A program made the translations under genes and the position numbers. 64,000 bases of DNA from Enterococcus malodoratus ATCC 43197 (GTDB lineage: Bacteria; Bacillota; Bacilli; Lactobacillales; Enterococcaceae): contig NZ_KE136481.1 of the NCBI RefSeq assembly GCF_000407185.1, forward strand, positions 1,211,636 through 1,275,635. The letters are read 5' to 3'. A model generated the notes under the pieces. It saw only the letters and a program-made list of their open reading frames with translations. It searched no databases and was not told the origin of the DNA. This document shows positions 8,465-19,053 of this stretch, one piece after another. Within the stretch, counting starts at the first letter, position 1. Each line of letters opens with the position of its first letter.

Positions 8465-9124
8465 TTATGCTTCTAAAAAGTTGATTACCTCATGCAGCGT
8501 CGGTAAAACAGCTTCTGTTTTTTCCTTTATCTCAGCGGTTGGCGGAACAATATCCGGAACCATCACAACCGGGACACCCGCTCCTTCTGCAGCGAGAATG
8601 CCATTTTTCGAATCCTCTAAGACTAAGCCGTCAGCAGCAGCAATCCCTAATCGGTCAGCGGCAATCACAAAAATTTCTGGATCAGGCTTAGCAAATTTTA
8701 CATCTTCTGCCGAAATGATATCAGAAAATTTGTCGCGAATCCCGGCATGTTCTAATAGAATCTCAATCACAGGGCGGACATTGCTGGATGCCAATACACG
8801 CGGAATTTCTTTTTCTTCTAAATAAGCCAGCAGTTCGTGGACACCTGGTTTCAAATCGACATTCCCTGTTTTGAAACGATCATGGGCCATTCCCCAGCTC
8901 TCATCAATGAACTTTTGGACGGTCTCTTTACCATGGTCAGCAAACATTTTGTGCAATTCCGCCCAGACTTCTTCATCCGAGATACCGATAAAACGTGCAT
9001 ATGTTTCTTCAGTAAAAGGAAGATCATATTTTTCAGCAACAACTAAATTCGCATCACAATAAATCGATTCCGTATCAAACAACAAACCATCCATATCAAA
9101 AATAATTCCCTTAACTTTTTTCAT
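8465..9124 (-). CDS. HAD-superfamily hydrolase, beta-phosphoglucomutase-like subfamily
   Basis: 219 residues with all four HAD motifs: FDMDGLLFD near the N-terminus (nucleophile and acid/base Asp), VLASSN (motif II Ser), KPDPEIF (Lys) and VLEDSKNGI (motif IV). The alpha-helical cap between motifs I and II is that of the PGM/phosphatase subfamily. It probably dephosphorylates a small sugar phosphate or nucleotide. It overlaps the end of folC by 14 bp, so it is co-transcribed and perhaps coupled with it. The precise substrate cannot be read from sequence. Confidence 0.9.
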   Translation of the reverse strand: MKKVKGIIFDMDGLLFDTESIYCDANLVVAEKYDLPFTEETYARFIGISDEEVWAELHKMFADHGKETVQKFIDESWGMAHDRFKTGNVDLKPGVHELLAYLEEKEIPRVLASSNVRPVIEILLEHAGIRDKFSDIISAEDVKFAKPDPEIFVIAADRLGIAAADGLVLEDSKNGILAAEGAGVPVVMVPDIVPPTAEIKEKTEAVLPTLHEVINFLEA

Positions 9125-10424
9125 TCGTACCTCCCAAGTTTAATAGTAATTGACGTACTTCAGAAACGAAGTACAGTGATCCTGTAATTAATAGTAAATC
9201 ATCTGATCCCATATCCTCTAACAATTCACCTAATCCAAACTGCCAGAGTGACACAACTTCAAAGCGGCTATCTAATTTATCAAAACGACTAAGATCTAAT
9301 GCCTTCGGATATTCAAATGTCGTTAGATAGATTCGTGCATTGGGAATATCTGAGAGCAAAGCCAACATCCGATCAACATCTTTTGTCTCTAATGCTGAAA
9401 AAAGGATTTTAATCGTATAGCCGCGAAATTCGCGTTTTACATTTTCAACCAAACGCTTCATGGCATGACCATTGTGAGCGCCATCCATCACAATCAATGG
9501 TTCGTCGCTGATTTTTTCCATCCGAGCAGGCCAATGTGCTTTAGCTAAGCCTTTTTGAATCGTTTTTTCTTCGAATGGCAATCCCTGCTGCTCACAATAT
9601 AGATGAAATAGTTCAATCGCGACACCCGCGTTTTCAACTTGGTGACGCCCTAATAACGGAACTTTGAGCGAAGTAAGTTTGCCCGCTTCATCCGTAAAAT
9701 TGAACAATTCTCCCCAAGTTGTATCTGGCCGCAAGTAATCTACCTGATACTCCTCGCCGTAGCGATAGATTTTAGCCGTTTCAGTCACAGCCTTTTCTAC
9801 AATTTCAATCAATGGCCCTTTGCCGATTTTCCCAGTCACAACTGGAATATTTTCTTTAATAATGCCCGCCTTTTGCTGCGCGATCTCATGCAGGGTATCG
9901 CCTAAAACATCCATATGATCGTAACCGATAGTCGTAATTGCTGTTAAAATCGGTTCCACCACATTGGTTGAATCAAGCAACCCGCCTAGTCCTACTTCGA
10001 CAACTGCGACATCAACCTTTTTTGCCGCAAAATAATCAAGCATGACTGCGGTTAAAATTTCAAATTCCGTGATCCCGCCAATTGCAGGGTCTTGATCTAG
10101 TTCAGCTACAATCGGCTGATATTTTTCTACATAATGGATCAGTTCACTATCTGGAATAGGCTTCGTATCAATGGCAATCCGCTCATTGAACTCTTCAATA
10201 TAAGGAGAGGTAAAACTTCCAACGGTTATTCCAGCCTCCATCAAGATACTCCGCAAATAAGCTACAGTCGAGCCTTTGCCGTTCGTCCCGGCGATATGAA
10301 TCACGGATACTTTTTTTTCTGGATTGTCTACTTTATTTAATAAGGCTTGAACACGGTCTAAACCAGGGCGCGACCCAAATTTTTGCCGACTGTGAATCCA
10401 AGCAATCGCTTCTTCTATCGTCAT
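9111..10424 (-). CDS. folC: Folylpolyglutamate synthase / dihydrofolate synthase
   Basis: A 437-residue Mur-ligase-like ATPase. The ATP-binding P-loop AGTNGKGST is near residue 45, followed by SFTSPYIEEFNERI, GGLLDSTN and TTIGYDHMDVLG, all classic FolC blocks. A C-terminal domain begins near VMDGAHNGHAM. It adds glutamate to tetrahydrofolates in the cytoplasm. The start is placed at 10424 (MTIEEAIAW), because TGAGG nine bases upstream fits it better than ATG codons at 10430 or 10439. It overlaps the following HAD gene and probably forms an operon with it. valS lies upstream but has its own terminator. Confidence 0.95.
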   Translation of the reverse strand: MTIEEAIAWIHSRQKFGSRPGLDRVQALLNKVDNPEKKVSVIHIAGTNGKGSTVAYLRSILMEAGITVGSFTSPYIEEFNERIAIDTKPIPDSELIHYVEKYQPIVAELDQDPAIGGITEFEILTAVMLDYFAAKKVDVAVVEVGLGGLLDSTNVVEPILTAITTIGYDHMDVLGDTLHEIAQQKAGIIKENIPVVTGKIGKGPLIEIVEKAVTETAKIYRYGEEYQVDYLRPDTTWGELFNFTDEAGKLTSLKVPLLGRHQVENAGVAIELFHLYCEQQGLPFEEKTIQKGLAKAHWPARMEKISDEPLIVMDGAHNGHAMKRLVENVKREFRGYTIKILFSALETKDVDRMLALLSDIPNARIYLTTFEYPKALDLSRFDKLDSRFEVVSLWQFGLGELLEDMGSDDLLLITGSLYFVSEVRQLLLNLGGTNEKS

Positions 10425-10552
10425 AATCATTCGCCTCATTTACAACATTTTTTGCATGCCTCTAGTATAGCAAAGTTTATCAAAGAAAGATTGTTAAGCG
10501 CAGATGAAATTCCGCAAAAGAGAATAAATTTATAAAAAGGAAATCCTGCTAT

Positions 10553-10592
10553 CAAAAAAATGAGTGCGGCCTCAGTAAGACCACACTCATTT
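10553..10592 (-). terminator. Terminator of valS
   Basis: Arms AATGAGTGCGG (from 10559) and CCACACTCATT (to 10592) pair with one G-U. On the minus strand they are followed by a T-run. Confidence 0.88.
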
Positions 10593-10610
10593 ATTTTATC
10601 CATTTTCTTT

Positions 10611-13250
10611 TTAAGAAATCGTCCGCAAGCTTTCGATTCGTTCTTGAACCGCTGCTTGTTTTTCTAAATAGTCTTTTTCCTTCGCACGTTCTTCAGCAAC
10701 GACATTTTCAGGAGCGTTCGCGACAAAACGTTCGTTGGCTAATTTACCCTGTACGCGTTTCACTTCGCCGCTCCATTTTGCTAGTTCTTTTTCTAAACGT
10801 TTGATTTCTTCTTCAATATTAATCAAACCAGCTAACGGCAGATAAATTTCGGCACCAGTCAATACAGCAGACATCGCCAAGTCCGGCGCAATGATGTCAC
10901 TTGCGATTACTAATTCTTCTGGGTTACAGAAGCGTTCGATGTAGCTAGTATTCTCAATCAGGAATTCCTCTACTTTCAGATCACTGGTTTTAATCAATAA
11001 AGTGATTTGTTTTGAAAGTGGTGTATTTACTTCCGCACGAATATTACGAACAGAGCGGATCAATTCTTTCAAGACTTCCATCCCTTTGGCAGCTGATTCA
11101 TCGTTGTTTTCTGGATGAACTACAGGATACTCAGCAACAACTAGTGATTCGCCAGTATGAGGAATCTTCGCCCAGATTTCTTCCGTCACAAATGGCATGA
11201 TTGGGTGCAGCAAACGGAGTGTTTGATCCAATACAAAAATCAAAATACTCTTAGTTGTTTGTTTCGCAGCTTCGTCTTCACCGTAAAGAATCTCTTTACT
11301 CATTTCGATATACCAGTCACAGAAGTCATCCCACATAAAGTTGTATAATTGACGTCCCGCTTCACCAAATTCAAATTGATCAAACAGATTGGTTACTTTC
11401 TCGATGGTTTCATTCAAACATGTCAGAATCCAACGATCGGCGACAGTCTTTTCACCAGAAAAATCAATGTCTTCCGCGGTAAAGTCTTCAACATTCATGA
11501 TTACGAAACGAGAAGCGTTCCAAATTTTATTGATGAAATTCCAAGCCGCATCCATTTTTTCATAACTAAAACGAACATCTTGCCCTGGTGCTGAACCAGT
11601 TGATAAGAACCAACGTAATGCATCGGCACCATATTTTTCAATGACATCCATTGGATCAATCCCGTTGCCTAATGACTTACTCATCTTACGGCCTTGCTCG
11701 TCACGGATCAATCCGTGGATCAAAACGTTTTTGAATGGACGTTCATCGGTGAATTCCAAACTTTGGAAAATCATTCGGCTAACCCAGAAGAAAATAATGT
11801 CGTAGCCAGTAACTAATGTGCTTGTTGGGAAGTAGCGTTTGTAATCTTCGCTCTCTTCATTCGGCCAGCCCATCGTAGAAAATGGCCATAAGGCTGAACT
11901 GAACCACGTGTCCAAGACATCTGGATCTTGCTCCCAATTCTCGCTATCAGCTGGTGCTTCCATGCCTACATACATTTCACCAGTTTCTTTGTGATACCAA
12001 GCTGGAATACGGTGTCCCCACCATAATTGACGAGAGATTACCCAATCATGAACATTTTCCATCCATGTCATAAAGGTATTATTGAAGCGCGGTGGGAAGA
12101 ATTCTACCGCATTGTCGGTCTCTTGATTTTTAACTGCTTGATCAGAAAGTGGTCCCATTTTTACGAACCATTGCGTAGATAAACGCGGTTCAACGACCAC
12201 TCCGGTTCTTTCTGAATGTCCAACACTGTGAACCATTTTTTCAACTTTAATCAAACGGCCGATTTCTTTTAAGTCAGCGACAATCGCTTTACGAGCGGCA
12301 AAACGATCCATGCCGGCATATTTTCCAGCAAGCTCATTCATACTGCCGTCTGCATTCATCACATTCACTCGCGGTAAGTCATGACGGTTACCAACTTCAA
12401 AGTCATTAGGGTCATGGGCAGGTGTAATCTTCACCGCGCCCGTTCCAAATTCGCGATCCACATAGCTGTCCGCAATAATCGGAATTTCTTTATCAACTAA
12501 CGGCAAGATTGCTGTTTTGCCAATTAAATCTTGATAGCGTTCGTCATCTGGATGAACTGCAATAGCTGTATCTCCTAGCATCGTTTCGGGACGAGTAGTT
12601 GCGATTTCCAATACACCGCTGCCATCCGTTAACGGATAAGAAACATGGTAAAAGGCGCCTTCTAAATCTTTATGAATAACTTCGATATCAGATAAGGCTG
12701 TTTTAGCTTGCGGATCCCAGTTGATGATGTATTCACCGCGATAGATCAGATCCTTTTCGTACAAAGAAACGAATACTTTACGAACAGCATCAGACAATCC
12801 ATCATCAAGTGTGAAGCGTTCACGACCATAATCAAGCGACAGACCTAACTTCGCCCATTGCTCGCGGATATGTCCAGCGTATTCCTCTTTCCATTCCCAA
12901 ACCTGATCAACAAATTTTTCGCGACCAAGATCATAGCGCGAAATGCCCTGTTCTCTCAATTTTTCTTCAACCTTTGCTTGCGTCGCGATCCCCGCATGAT
13001 CCATTCCAGGCAACCATAGAGTATCAAAACCTTGCATCCGTTTTTGACGAATAATCATGTCTTGCAATGTTGTATCCCAAGCATGACCTAAGTGCAATTT
13101 CCCCGTTACGTTTGGGGGCGGAATAACGATTGAATAGGGTTTTGCTTGTTTATCTTCTGATGGCTTGAACAAATCTTGGTCCAACCATTTTTGGTAGCGA
13201 CCCGCTTCGACTTCCTGCGGATTGAATTTTGTTGGTAAATTTTCAGTCAT
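10611..13250 (-). CDS. valS: Valyl-tRNA synthetase
   Basis: An 879-residue class Ia synthetase. The HIGH-type motif is in [16 protein letters not shown] (about residues 43-58) and the KMSKS loop is in [11 protein letters not shown]. An editing (CP1) domain includes [12 protein letters not shown], where mischarged Thr-tRNA is hydrolysed. The C-terminal 70 residues form the coiled-coil arm typical of ValS ([14 protein letters not shown]). Start is at ATG behind AGGAGGAAC. The gene is preceded by a T-box leader, so its transcription responds to uncharged tRNA-Val. Complete and ordinary. Confidence 0.97.
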   Translation of the reverse strand: MTENLPTKFNPQEVEAGRYQKWLDQDLFKPSEDKQAKPYSIVIPPPNVTGKLHLGHAWDTTLQDMIIRQKRMQGFDTLWLPGMDHAGIATQAKVEEKLREQGISRYDLGREKFVDQVWEWKEEYAGHIREQWAKLGLSLDYGRERFTLDDGLSDAVRKVFVSLYEKDLIYRGEYIINWDPQAKTALSDIEVIHKDLEGAFYHVSYPLTDGSGVLEIATTRPETMLGDTAIAVHPDDERYQDLIGKTAILPLVDKEIPIIADSYVDREFGTGAVKITPAHDPNDFEVGNRHDLPRVNVMNADGSMNELAGKYAGMDRFAARKAIVADLKEIGRLIKVEKMVHSVGHSERTGVVVEPRLSTQWFVKMGPLSDQAVKNQETDNAVEFFPPRFNNTFMTWMENVHDWVISRQLWWGHRIPAWYHKETGEMYVGMEAPADSENWEQDPDVLDTWFSSALWPFSTMGWPNEESEDYKRYFPTSTLVTGYDIIFFWVSRMIFQSLEFTDERPFKNVLIHGLIRDEQGRKMSKSLGNGIDPMDVIEKYGADALRWFLSTGSAPGQDVRFSYEKMDAAWNFINKIWNASRFVIMNVEDFTAEDIDFSGEKTVADRWILTCLNETIEKVTNLFDQFEFGEAGRQLYNFMWDDFCDWYIEMSKEILYGEDEAAKQTTKSILIFVLDQTLRLLHPIMPFVTEEIWAKIPHTGESLVVAEYPVVHPENNDESAAKGMEVLKELIRSVRNIRAEVNTPLSKQITLLIKTSDLKVEEFLIENTSYIERFCNPEELVIASDIIAPDLAMSAVLTGAEIYLPLAGLINIEEEIKRLEKELAKWSGEVKRVQGKLANERFVANAPENVVAEERAKEKDYLEKQAAVQERIESLRTIS

Positions 13251-13334
13251 AGATGTTCCTCCTAATTAATTGTTTCGAAAATTATCTAAAACTTGCTTAA
13301 CTAAATAATGACTCTTACATTTAGTGAGACTCAC

Positions 13335-13569
13335 AAAAAAAGTCCTAGAACACAAGTGTGTTCTAGGACGTAAAATACGCGGTACCACCTAAATTGCAGA
13401 AAAATTTTCTGCCGCTCTTTCATGCCATAACGGGCATGTGCCGTGCGCTCCTACTTGATTCAGCTCGCAAAACTCCCAAGCTACCTTCCATGAGTCAAAG
13501 TGAAAATGTTTCAGCCAGGCATCTTCTCTCTAAGACTTCGTTGCTCATGTACTCCTCTTGATCATCGTA
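13335..13569 (-). promoter_or_regulatory. T-box leader of valS (probable GUA specifier)
   Basis: On the minus strand this non-coding stretch contains the T-box core AGGTGGTACCGCG (13390-13378). After it comes a terminator with arms GTCCTAGAACACA (13342-13354) and TGTGTTCTAGGAC (13357-13369) and a T-run. Upstream lie the Stem I elements AGTA, the stem CATGAG/CTCATG and AGAGAG. Directly after CTCATG the specifier-loop strand reads GAAGGTAGC, so the specifier is probably GUA (valine; plus-strand TAC at 13482-13484). Uncharged tRNA-Val would stabilise the antiterminator and switch valS on. Confidence 0.92.
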
Positions 13570-13575
13570 TGAATC

Positions 13576-13604
13576 ATTCTACAATGAAGTCAGAAACTTG
13601 TAAA
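13576..13604 (-). promoter_or_regulatory. Promoter of valS T-box transcript
   Basis: Minus-strand TTTACA (13604-13599) and TAGAAT (13581-13576) are separated by 17 bp. Transcription would begin near 13569, at the start of the T-box leader. The -35 box abuts the rex stop codon. Confidence 0.6.
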
Positions 13605-13607
13605 GTC

Positions 13608-14243
13608 CTACTGTCCATCAAAATAGATCAGCGTCTGCAATTCTGATGTTAAATCAATATAATGTACATGAACATTTTCCGGAACCTTCAAGGGATCTGG
13701 CGCAAAATTCAAAATGGCAGTGACCCCATTGGCAACTACTTGATCAATCGCCCCTTGTGCATTTTGACTTGGAACAGTAGAAATGGCTACAGTAATTTTT
13801 TCTTTTGCCAAAACATCATTCATCTCATCAATTGAATAAACGTAATAGCCGCAAATTTCTTTTCCAACTTTTTCTGGATCATTGTCAAAAGCGCAGACAA
13901 TATTCAAGTTTTCATTGCGGCGAAAATTATTATTTAAAAGAGCTTGTCCTAAATTACCGCAACCAATCAATGCAATCCGCTTTTCTTCTTTTGTTTCTAA
14001 CATATCGCTGAAAACCTTAATCAGATCGCTAACGTCATAGCCGTAACCGCTGCGTCCAAGTTCACCGAAATGAGAAAAGTCTCGTCGAATCGTCGCGGAC
14101 CCGACTTGCGTCATTTTACTTAACTCAGAAGATTTGACGCGGGTAACACCATTCTTTTCCAATCCTTTTAAACAACGCAAATACAAAGACAATCTTTTTG
14201 TCGTTGCTTTTGATAGTTGAGGTTTTTCAATTATCCGCTCCAT
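13608..14243 (-). CDS. rex: Redox-sensing transcriptional repressor Rex
   Basis: 211 residues. The N-terminal winged helix contains RVKSSELSKMTQVGSATIRRDFSHFGELGRSGYGYDV, nearly invariant in Rex. A Rossmann fold follows with IGCGNLGQAL (NAD(H)-binding glycine-rich loop) and AFDNDPEKVG. Rex senses NADH/NAD+ and represses fermentation and NADH-reoxidation genes when NADH is low. A Rex-box-like sequence lies about 90 bp upstream, suggesting autoregulation. It stands alone, upstream of valS and in the same direction. Confidence 0.96.
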   Translation of the reverse strand: MERIIEKPQLSKATTKRLSLYLRCLKGLEKNGVTRVKSSELSKMTQVGSATIRRDFSHFGELGRSGYGYDVSDLIKVFSDMLETKEEKRIALIGCGNLGQALLNNNFRRNENLNIVCAFDNDPEKVGKEICGYYVYSIDEMNDVLAKEKITVAISTVPSQNAQGAIDQVVANGVTAILNFAPDPLKVPENVHVHYIDLTSELQTLIYFDGQ

Positions 14244-14329
14244 GTTTGTTCTCCTTGTTCGTTTTAGGGTAATAAAAACAGTTCGTGCTTAGAACCACCC
14301 TGCCAAAGCAAAACGTGGAATCCACACCT

Positions 14330-14347
14330 TTGTTAATTACTTCACAT
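14330..14347. promoter_or_regulatory. Candidate Rex operator upstream of rex
   Basis: TTGTTAATTACTTCACAT matches the Rex-box consensus TTGTGAA-N4-TTCACAA at all but two positions. It is about 90 bp upstream of the rex start. Binding is inferred. Confidence 0.45.
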
Positions 14348-14389
14348 AAATGATTTTAACATGGAAAAAAATCAATAACAATCTTTTGA

Positions 14390-14423
14390 CAAAAAAAGAG
14401 CAAGAAAGTGTCCTTTCCTGCTC
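14390..14423 (-). terminator. Terminator of thiI
   Basis: Arms GAGCAAGAAA (14398-14407) and TTTCCTGCTC (14414-14423) pair with one mismatch. On the minus strand they are followed by seven T. Ends the cysteine desulfurase-thiI unit. Confidence 0.85.
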
Positions 14424-14430
14424 AAAAATT

Positions 14431-15639
14431 TTATAGTAAGTCCGCAAATTCTTCGGCTCTCTCTGCTTGTGCAGGAGTAATTTCTTCAATCTTAATTCCT
14501 GCTAAGCAACGTGCCATTAAGCCTTCAATATCAAAACGTTCTTCTAATTCCAAAACTTTTTCCAATTTAGGACGTGTCTTCGGCTGCGGCGGTGCAAAGA
14601 TCGTACAGCAGTCTTCAAATGGTTGGATCGCCAATTCGAAAGTATCAATTTTTTCCGCCAATTCGATAATTTCTGTCTTATCCATCGTTACAACTGGCCG
14701 GATAATTGGTGTTGTTGTCACTTCGTTGATCGCTACCATGCTGTGTAACGTTTGCGAGGCTACCTGTCCTAATGATTCCCCATTAATGATCACTAGACCA
14801 TGGCGCATTTCACGAATCGCATCTGTCAAACGCAGCATCATTCGACGTGTCAGTGTCATCCAATAGCCTTGCGGACTGCGTTTTTTTATTTCTTCCTGAA
14901 TCTCTGTAAATGGGACTTCGATAAATTGAATTCCGCCAACATATGGGGTCAATTTTTCTGTTAGATCTTTAGCTTTTTGTAAGGCCTGCTCGCTAGTATA
15001 TGGTGGGCTTGCAAAATGAACTGCTTCAATCTCGACTCCACGTTTCATCGCTAAATAGCCCGCCACCGGTGAATCAATCCCACCAGACAGCATCAACATA
15101 CCGCGGCCGCTAGTACCAACTGGCAACCCGCCTGCTCCCTTGATCGTCTCATAAGAAAGATAGGCTGCGTCCTGACGAATCTCCACGCGTAAATTGATAT
15201 CCGGACGTTTCATTTGAGCTTTGATTTCTGGGAAAATATCGATCACAGCGTCACCCAAAAATTGCTGCAAACCATGACTATCTAGTTCAAAGGTATGATC
15301 ACTGCGTTTGGCCGTGATTTTGAATGTTTCTTTCCCAGTGTAAATTTCTTGCATGATTTGATGGGTCATTTGTTCAAGAGCATCCAAGTTTTTTTCAACC
15401 CGAATACTTGGTGAAAAATTTTGAATTCCAAAGACCTTTTTCAATTTTGGAAATACTAAGCGGCTATCTTCACCATTTAATAATATATGCATCCGATCAC
15501 GATCCGCTTGAATTTTTAAATTTGGAAATTCACCCAGGGCGTTTCGAACATTTTGAGCGAGTCGCATGATGAAACTACGACGATTTTTCCCCTTTGTCGA
15601 TAACTCCCCATAGCGCACCATAATTTCAGTATATTGCAC
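14431..15639 (-). CDS. thiI: tRNA 4-thiouridine synthase ThiI
   Basis: About 402 residues: ferredoxin-like plus THUMP domain at the N-terminus ([17 protein letters not shown]) and a PP-loop AANH domain with [14 protein letters not shown]. There is no C-terminal rhodanese domain, as usual in Firmicutes, so sulfur must come directly from a desulfurase. The neighbouring NifS-like gene (15736-16878) fits that role, as Bacillus NifZ does for ThiI. It adenylates and thiolates U8 of tRNA. I prefer the GTG at 15639, seven bases after GAGGAG, over the ATG at 15645; the resulting start [12 protein letters not shown] resembles Bacillus ThiI. Confidence 0.95.
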   Translation of the reverse strand: MQYTEIMVRYGELSTKGKNRRSFIMRLAQNVRNALGEFPNLKIQADRDRMHILLNGEDSRLVFPKLKKVFGIQNFSPSIRVEKNLDALEQMTHQIMQEIYTGKETFKITAKRSDHTFELDSHGLQQFLGDAVIDIFPEIKAQMKRPDINLRVEIRQDAAYLSYETIKGAGGLPVGTSGRGMLMLSGGIDSPVAGYLAMKRGVEIEAVHFASPPYTSEQALQKAKDLTEKLTPYVGGIQFIEVPFTEIQEEIKKRSPQGYWMTLTRRMMLRLTDAIREMRHGLVIINGESLGQVASQTLHSMVAINEVTTTPIIRPVVTMDKTEIIELAEKIDTFELAIQPFEDCCTIFAPPQPKTRPKLEKVLELEERFDIEGLMARCLAGIKIEEITPAQAERAEEFADLL

Positions 15640-15735
15640 AGTCATTCTCCTCATTCGTTTTACCATATTCTTTTCTAAACTATAAATAATCTGCCAGTCT
15701 TTTCACAAAACAATCGACTTTGGCGATATTCGCGT

Positions 15736-16878
15736 TTAATTTATCTTTGAAAATTTTTCGTAGAGATGGTTGATTATCACCATAAATTGTTCTGCTTCAG
15801 CCATCGTATTCGCTTCATCCAAACTTACACGAATTGCTGTAGTCGCAACATCGTGTGGAACATTCATGGCATGTAAGGTTGAACTGTCGACCTTTTTCCG
15901 ACTAGAGCAGGCACTAGTAGTAGAAACAAAGATTTGTTTTTCTTCCAATGCATGAACCAATACTTCTCCACGTATCCCCTTAATACCGAACGTCAAGATA
16001 TGCGGAGCAAAGTTCTCATCCCCAGAAAAAATCATTACCTTATCGTAACTGGCTAAGGCCTCTTTCAAATACTGGCGAATAATCGCTGTGTGATTAGGCC
16101 GTTCTGCCTTTCTCTCAAGATGTAAACGTAAAGCACGACTCATAGCTACGATTCCAGGAAGATTTTCAGTCGTCGCACGCTGCCCATTCTCCTGCCCGCC
16201 ACCGTTCAATAATGGTGCTAATTTTCTGCCAGCTTTCCAATAAATGAAGCCAACACCGCGCGGCCCATGAAATTTATGTGCAGAGAAAGTGGCAAAATCA
16301 ACACGTGGTGTTAACCATTTCGCTTGATCAACTTTTCCGATGGCTTGCACTGCATCCACATGAAAATGAATCGTTGGATAATCTTCCAAGATTTCACTGA
16401 TTGCTACAATTGGTTGGATTGCTCCCATCTCATTGTTAACGCCCATAACAGAAACTAGAATTGTTTCAGGCCGAATCAATTCAGCTAGTTTATCAACCTG
16501 AACGAAGCCTTTACTATCAACTGGTGCGATACTGACCTCGAATCCAAGTTCGTTTAATTGTTGAGCTGTTCTGCTGACTGCTGGATGTTCAACACTCGAA
16601 ATAATAATATGATTGCCATAGTCTCTTTTTTCGATTGCCGTTCCCTTCAAAACCCAGTTGTCGCCTTCCGTGCCGCCGCTAGTAAAATAAATTTCATTAT
16701 CCTGAACACTCAAGAGCTCCGCAATTTGCTTGCGGGCCTGTTGCAGTAGACGGTTCGCTTGGGTTCCTAAGTCGTGCAGACTTGAAGGATTCCCCATGAT
16801 GCGCTGGCTAGTTTTTACATATGTATCAAGTGCCGACGGATAAATTGCGGTCGTTGCACTATTATCAAAATAAATCAT
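15736..16878 (-). CDS. Cysteine desulfurase, NifS/IscS family (ThiI partner)
   Basis: A 380-residue PLP-dependent class V aminotransferase fold. MIYFDNSATT is at the N-terminus, GGTEGDNW contacts the cofactor, HVDAVQAIGK carries cofactor-binding Asp, and FSAHKFHGPRGVGF contains the PLP Lys. The active-site Cys is in STTSACSSRKK. The start at 16878 is set by AAGGAAGG; an upstream in-frame extension has no ribosome-binding site. It releases sulfur from cysteine as enzyme persulfide and is adjacent to thiI, with about 95 bp between. The pairing suggests tRNA s4U synthesis rather than general Fe-S assembly. Confidence 0.93.
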   Translation of the reverse strand: MIYFDNSATTAIYPSALDTYVKTSQRIMGNPSSLHDLGTQANRLLQQARKQIAELLSVQDNEIYFTSGGTEGDNWVLKGTAIEKRDYGNHIIISSVEHPAVSRTAQQLNELGFEVSIAPVDSKGFVQVDKLAELIRPETILVSVMGVNNEMGAIQPIVAISEILEDYPTIHFHVDAVQAIGKVDQAKWLTPRVDFATFSAHKFHGPRGVGFIYWKAGRKLAPLLNGGGQENGQRATTENLPGIVAMSRALRLHLERKAERPNHTAIIRQYLKEALASYDKVMIFSGDENFAPHILTFGIKGIRGEVLVHALEEKQIFVSTTSACSSRKKVDSSTLHAMNVPHDVATTAIRVSLDEANTMAEAEQFMVIINHLYEKFSKIN

Positions 16879-16988
16879 TATCTGACCTTCCTTCAAAAAT
16901 TCTTTCCTATTATAGCGAGAAAGCCACAAGTCTTCAAGTATTCCTTACAAATAAGAAGAGTTTCATAAACTATCGTCAATAATTCGCA

Positions 16989-17016
16989 AAAAAAAAGCCG
17001 AGCAGGTCGCTCAGCT
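16989..17016 (-). terminator. Terminator of ezrA
   Basis: Arms AGCCGAGC (16996-17003) and GCTCAGCT (17009-17016) pair with one G-U. The minus strand then has a long T-run. The ezrA stop codon abuts the stem. Confidence 0.85.
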
Positions 17017-18737
17017 TAAACTAAATCTCGGTTATTGAAATAGAAATCTTCTATTCGTTTGAATGCGCCTGGTTCAACACGTTCTAACGCTGTACCAATT
17101 TCGTCCAAAGCATCTTGATAGCGATACTCTTTGTTAAACAACTCTAGACTATTTTCAATTGCAGTTTTGATGTCAGGATGTGTATGGCGATAACGATTCG
17201 CATATTGCATCATTTGTTCGGTCAAAGCTGCTGCATCAACTAGATCATAGGTCTTTTGATCCAACATTTCCATGTCTTCATCACAAAGGCTGACCAGTTT
17301 GTTGATGTCCTGCATGTTGATTCGAATCTTATTCAATGATTTGCTTAATTCCTCTACACGATCTGTTGCTACGAAGAAAAATTCTAAGTAGTCGCCTGGC
17401 AACCCAGGTAAACGCTGTTGTTCTACATAGCGTTTCAAATTACGTAAGCGGAATTCATATTTTTCGATTTTGGCAGAGGCTTCTTTTTCACCTTTGCGCA
17501 AATCGTGCAAGTCTTCGTCTATTTCAACTTGTTTGGTTTCGATATCGTCTAAGACTTTAAAAGCATCCTTATAAAAGACTTGAACCTCTGAATATGGCAG
17601 CTCATGTTTGTCAATCTGCGGTTCAATGTTGCGGTTGCGACGTTCTAATTCTTCGATCTCTGTTTGGAAACCGCGGGCACGTCCCAACTCATTATTATTC
17701 AATGCATAACTTTGAGAAGTATGATCCAATTCAACCATCAGCTGATGATTGTTGCGAGAAGCGTGAGCAATGTATTCACCAATCGTTTTACGATTCGTCG
17801 TAACATATTTTTTCGCTTCAAATTCTTTTTCTAGCGTTGCATATAGATCATCAATCAACTCAGCAGTTTCTTTGTTCGCTGTTTCCACTGTACCTAATTC
17901 AATTTTCTCTAAATCCTCTAATGAACGTTCCAAGTGTTTTTTTACTTGCCCTAAACGTTCTTCAAAATTATCTTCAGGTAGAACAAAATTTTCTGCCATC
18001 ATCTTCTTGTAAGTTTTTTCTAACTCATCAATTTGACTTGGGAAAGTTTTTTCTAAATCTTCATAAATAGCTGGAACTTTTTGCATCATTTCTTGAACTT
18101 CATAGGTATGCTTCTCAGCCTCGTCTAGCACTTCACGGGCTTCAATCGGATCACCGGAGGTATTCAGAGTCACAAATTGTGTAAATTCGATTTCAACATT
18201 CTTCACTTGCTTTTGGATTTCCGGTAAAGCAGGACCAAAGTTGTCTTTCTTTTCCTTCATATCCTTTTTCAGTTCTTCAAAAACATCCAGTGCTTGTTGA
18301 ACAGCTAATGAATTTCGTTCTTCTGTTTCACGCAATTCTTTCAATCCAGCGCGAATGCCTTCAACTTCTTCTTCCATCTCAGTCATCGTACGTTCAGCGC
18401 TTTCGATTGCTGATTTGCCCTTCATAAAACGGAAGGTTTCATTTTGGCTCTCAACTTCAAAAATTTGACTTTCTAATTCCGCAAAAGATTTTGTCGAAAC
18501 GTCCGTCCATTTTTGATTCCATTCACGGAAAGTATTCTGACTTTGGCCGACAAGGTGCATTTTCTTCACTTCATCGACTTCTTCCACAACGGGAAGATCG
18601 AATAACGCTTCTTTCCTTTTATCAAGTTCTTTTAAGCGTTCTTGATTCTTTTTCTTCATCAGATAACCAATCAAGTATAAAACGGCAGCCAGTATGACTA
18701 AGCCGATAACGATCCCTATGATTACATTACTTCCCAT
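17016..18737 (-). CDS. ezrA: Septation ring formation regulator EzrA
   Basis: 573 residues. A short extracellular N-terminus and a single membrane helix (VIIGIVIGLVILAAVLYLIG) precede about 540 residues of charged, Glu/Lys-rich spectrin-like coiled coil. This is the EzrA architecture, and the length is right (about 560-575). EzrA binds FtsZ, prevents extra Z-rings and links division to cell-wall synthesis. The start at 18737 (MGSNVIIGI) is favoured because AAAGGAAAA is correctly placed; the longer in-frame ATG has none. It has its own terminator. Confidence 0.94.
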   Translation of the reverse strand: MGSNVIIGIVIGLVILAAVLYLIGYLMKKKNQERLKELDKRKEALFDLPVVEEVDEVKKMHLVGQSQNTFREWNQKWTDVSTKSFAELESQIFEVESQNETFRFMKGKSAIESAERTMTEMEEEVEGIRAGLKELRETEERNSLAVQQALDVFEELKKDMKEKKDNFGPALPEIQKQVKNVEIEFTQFVTLNTSGDPIEAREVLDEAEKHTYEVQEMMQKVPAIYEDLEKTFPSQIDELEKTYKKMMAENFVLPEDNFEERLGQVKKHLERSLEDLEKIELGTVETANKETAELIDDLYATLEKEFEAKKYVTTNRKTIGEYIAHASRNNHQLMVELDHTSQSYALNNNELGRARGFQTEIEELERRNRNIEPQIDKHELPYSEVQVFYKDAFKVLDDIETKQVEIDEDLHDLRKGEKEASAKIEKYEFRLRNLKRYVEQQRLPGLPGDYLEFFFVATDRVEELSKSLNKIRINMQDINKLVSLCDEDMEMLDQKTYDLVDAAALTEQMMQYANRYRHTHPDIKTAIENSLELFNKEYRYQDALDEIGTALERVEPGAFKRIEDFYFNNRDLV

Positions 18738-19053
18738 GTATGATTTTCCTTTCAACTATCAAGATTCAGTTTATTTAATGGTCCACTATTTCCTGTTTTT
18801 GGCGAAAACATCTAACGTAGATTATAACACAAAAGACTTTTCTCTTCACTAGCTAGTTTCGAATTCGTTTTTTAAATGCCTATCGCACAGTCACTCCTCA
18901 TACTAGCATTTTTTGGAGATCGCTTCAATTACTATAAATTTAAGAATATTGTAATTTTATAAAATTTTCTATTCGTGAAAGCGACGAATCCTCTTGAAAT
19001 TGTACGACTTTTCAGATAATATTAAAGCCACATTAAAATAAGAGGTGATTAAA

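Noticed and set aside
18756..19053. Lysine riboswitch before aspartate kinase
   Set aside because: No conserved core or terminator could be seen; the gap is AT-rich with no clear structure.
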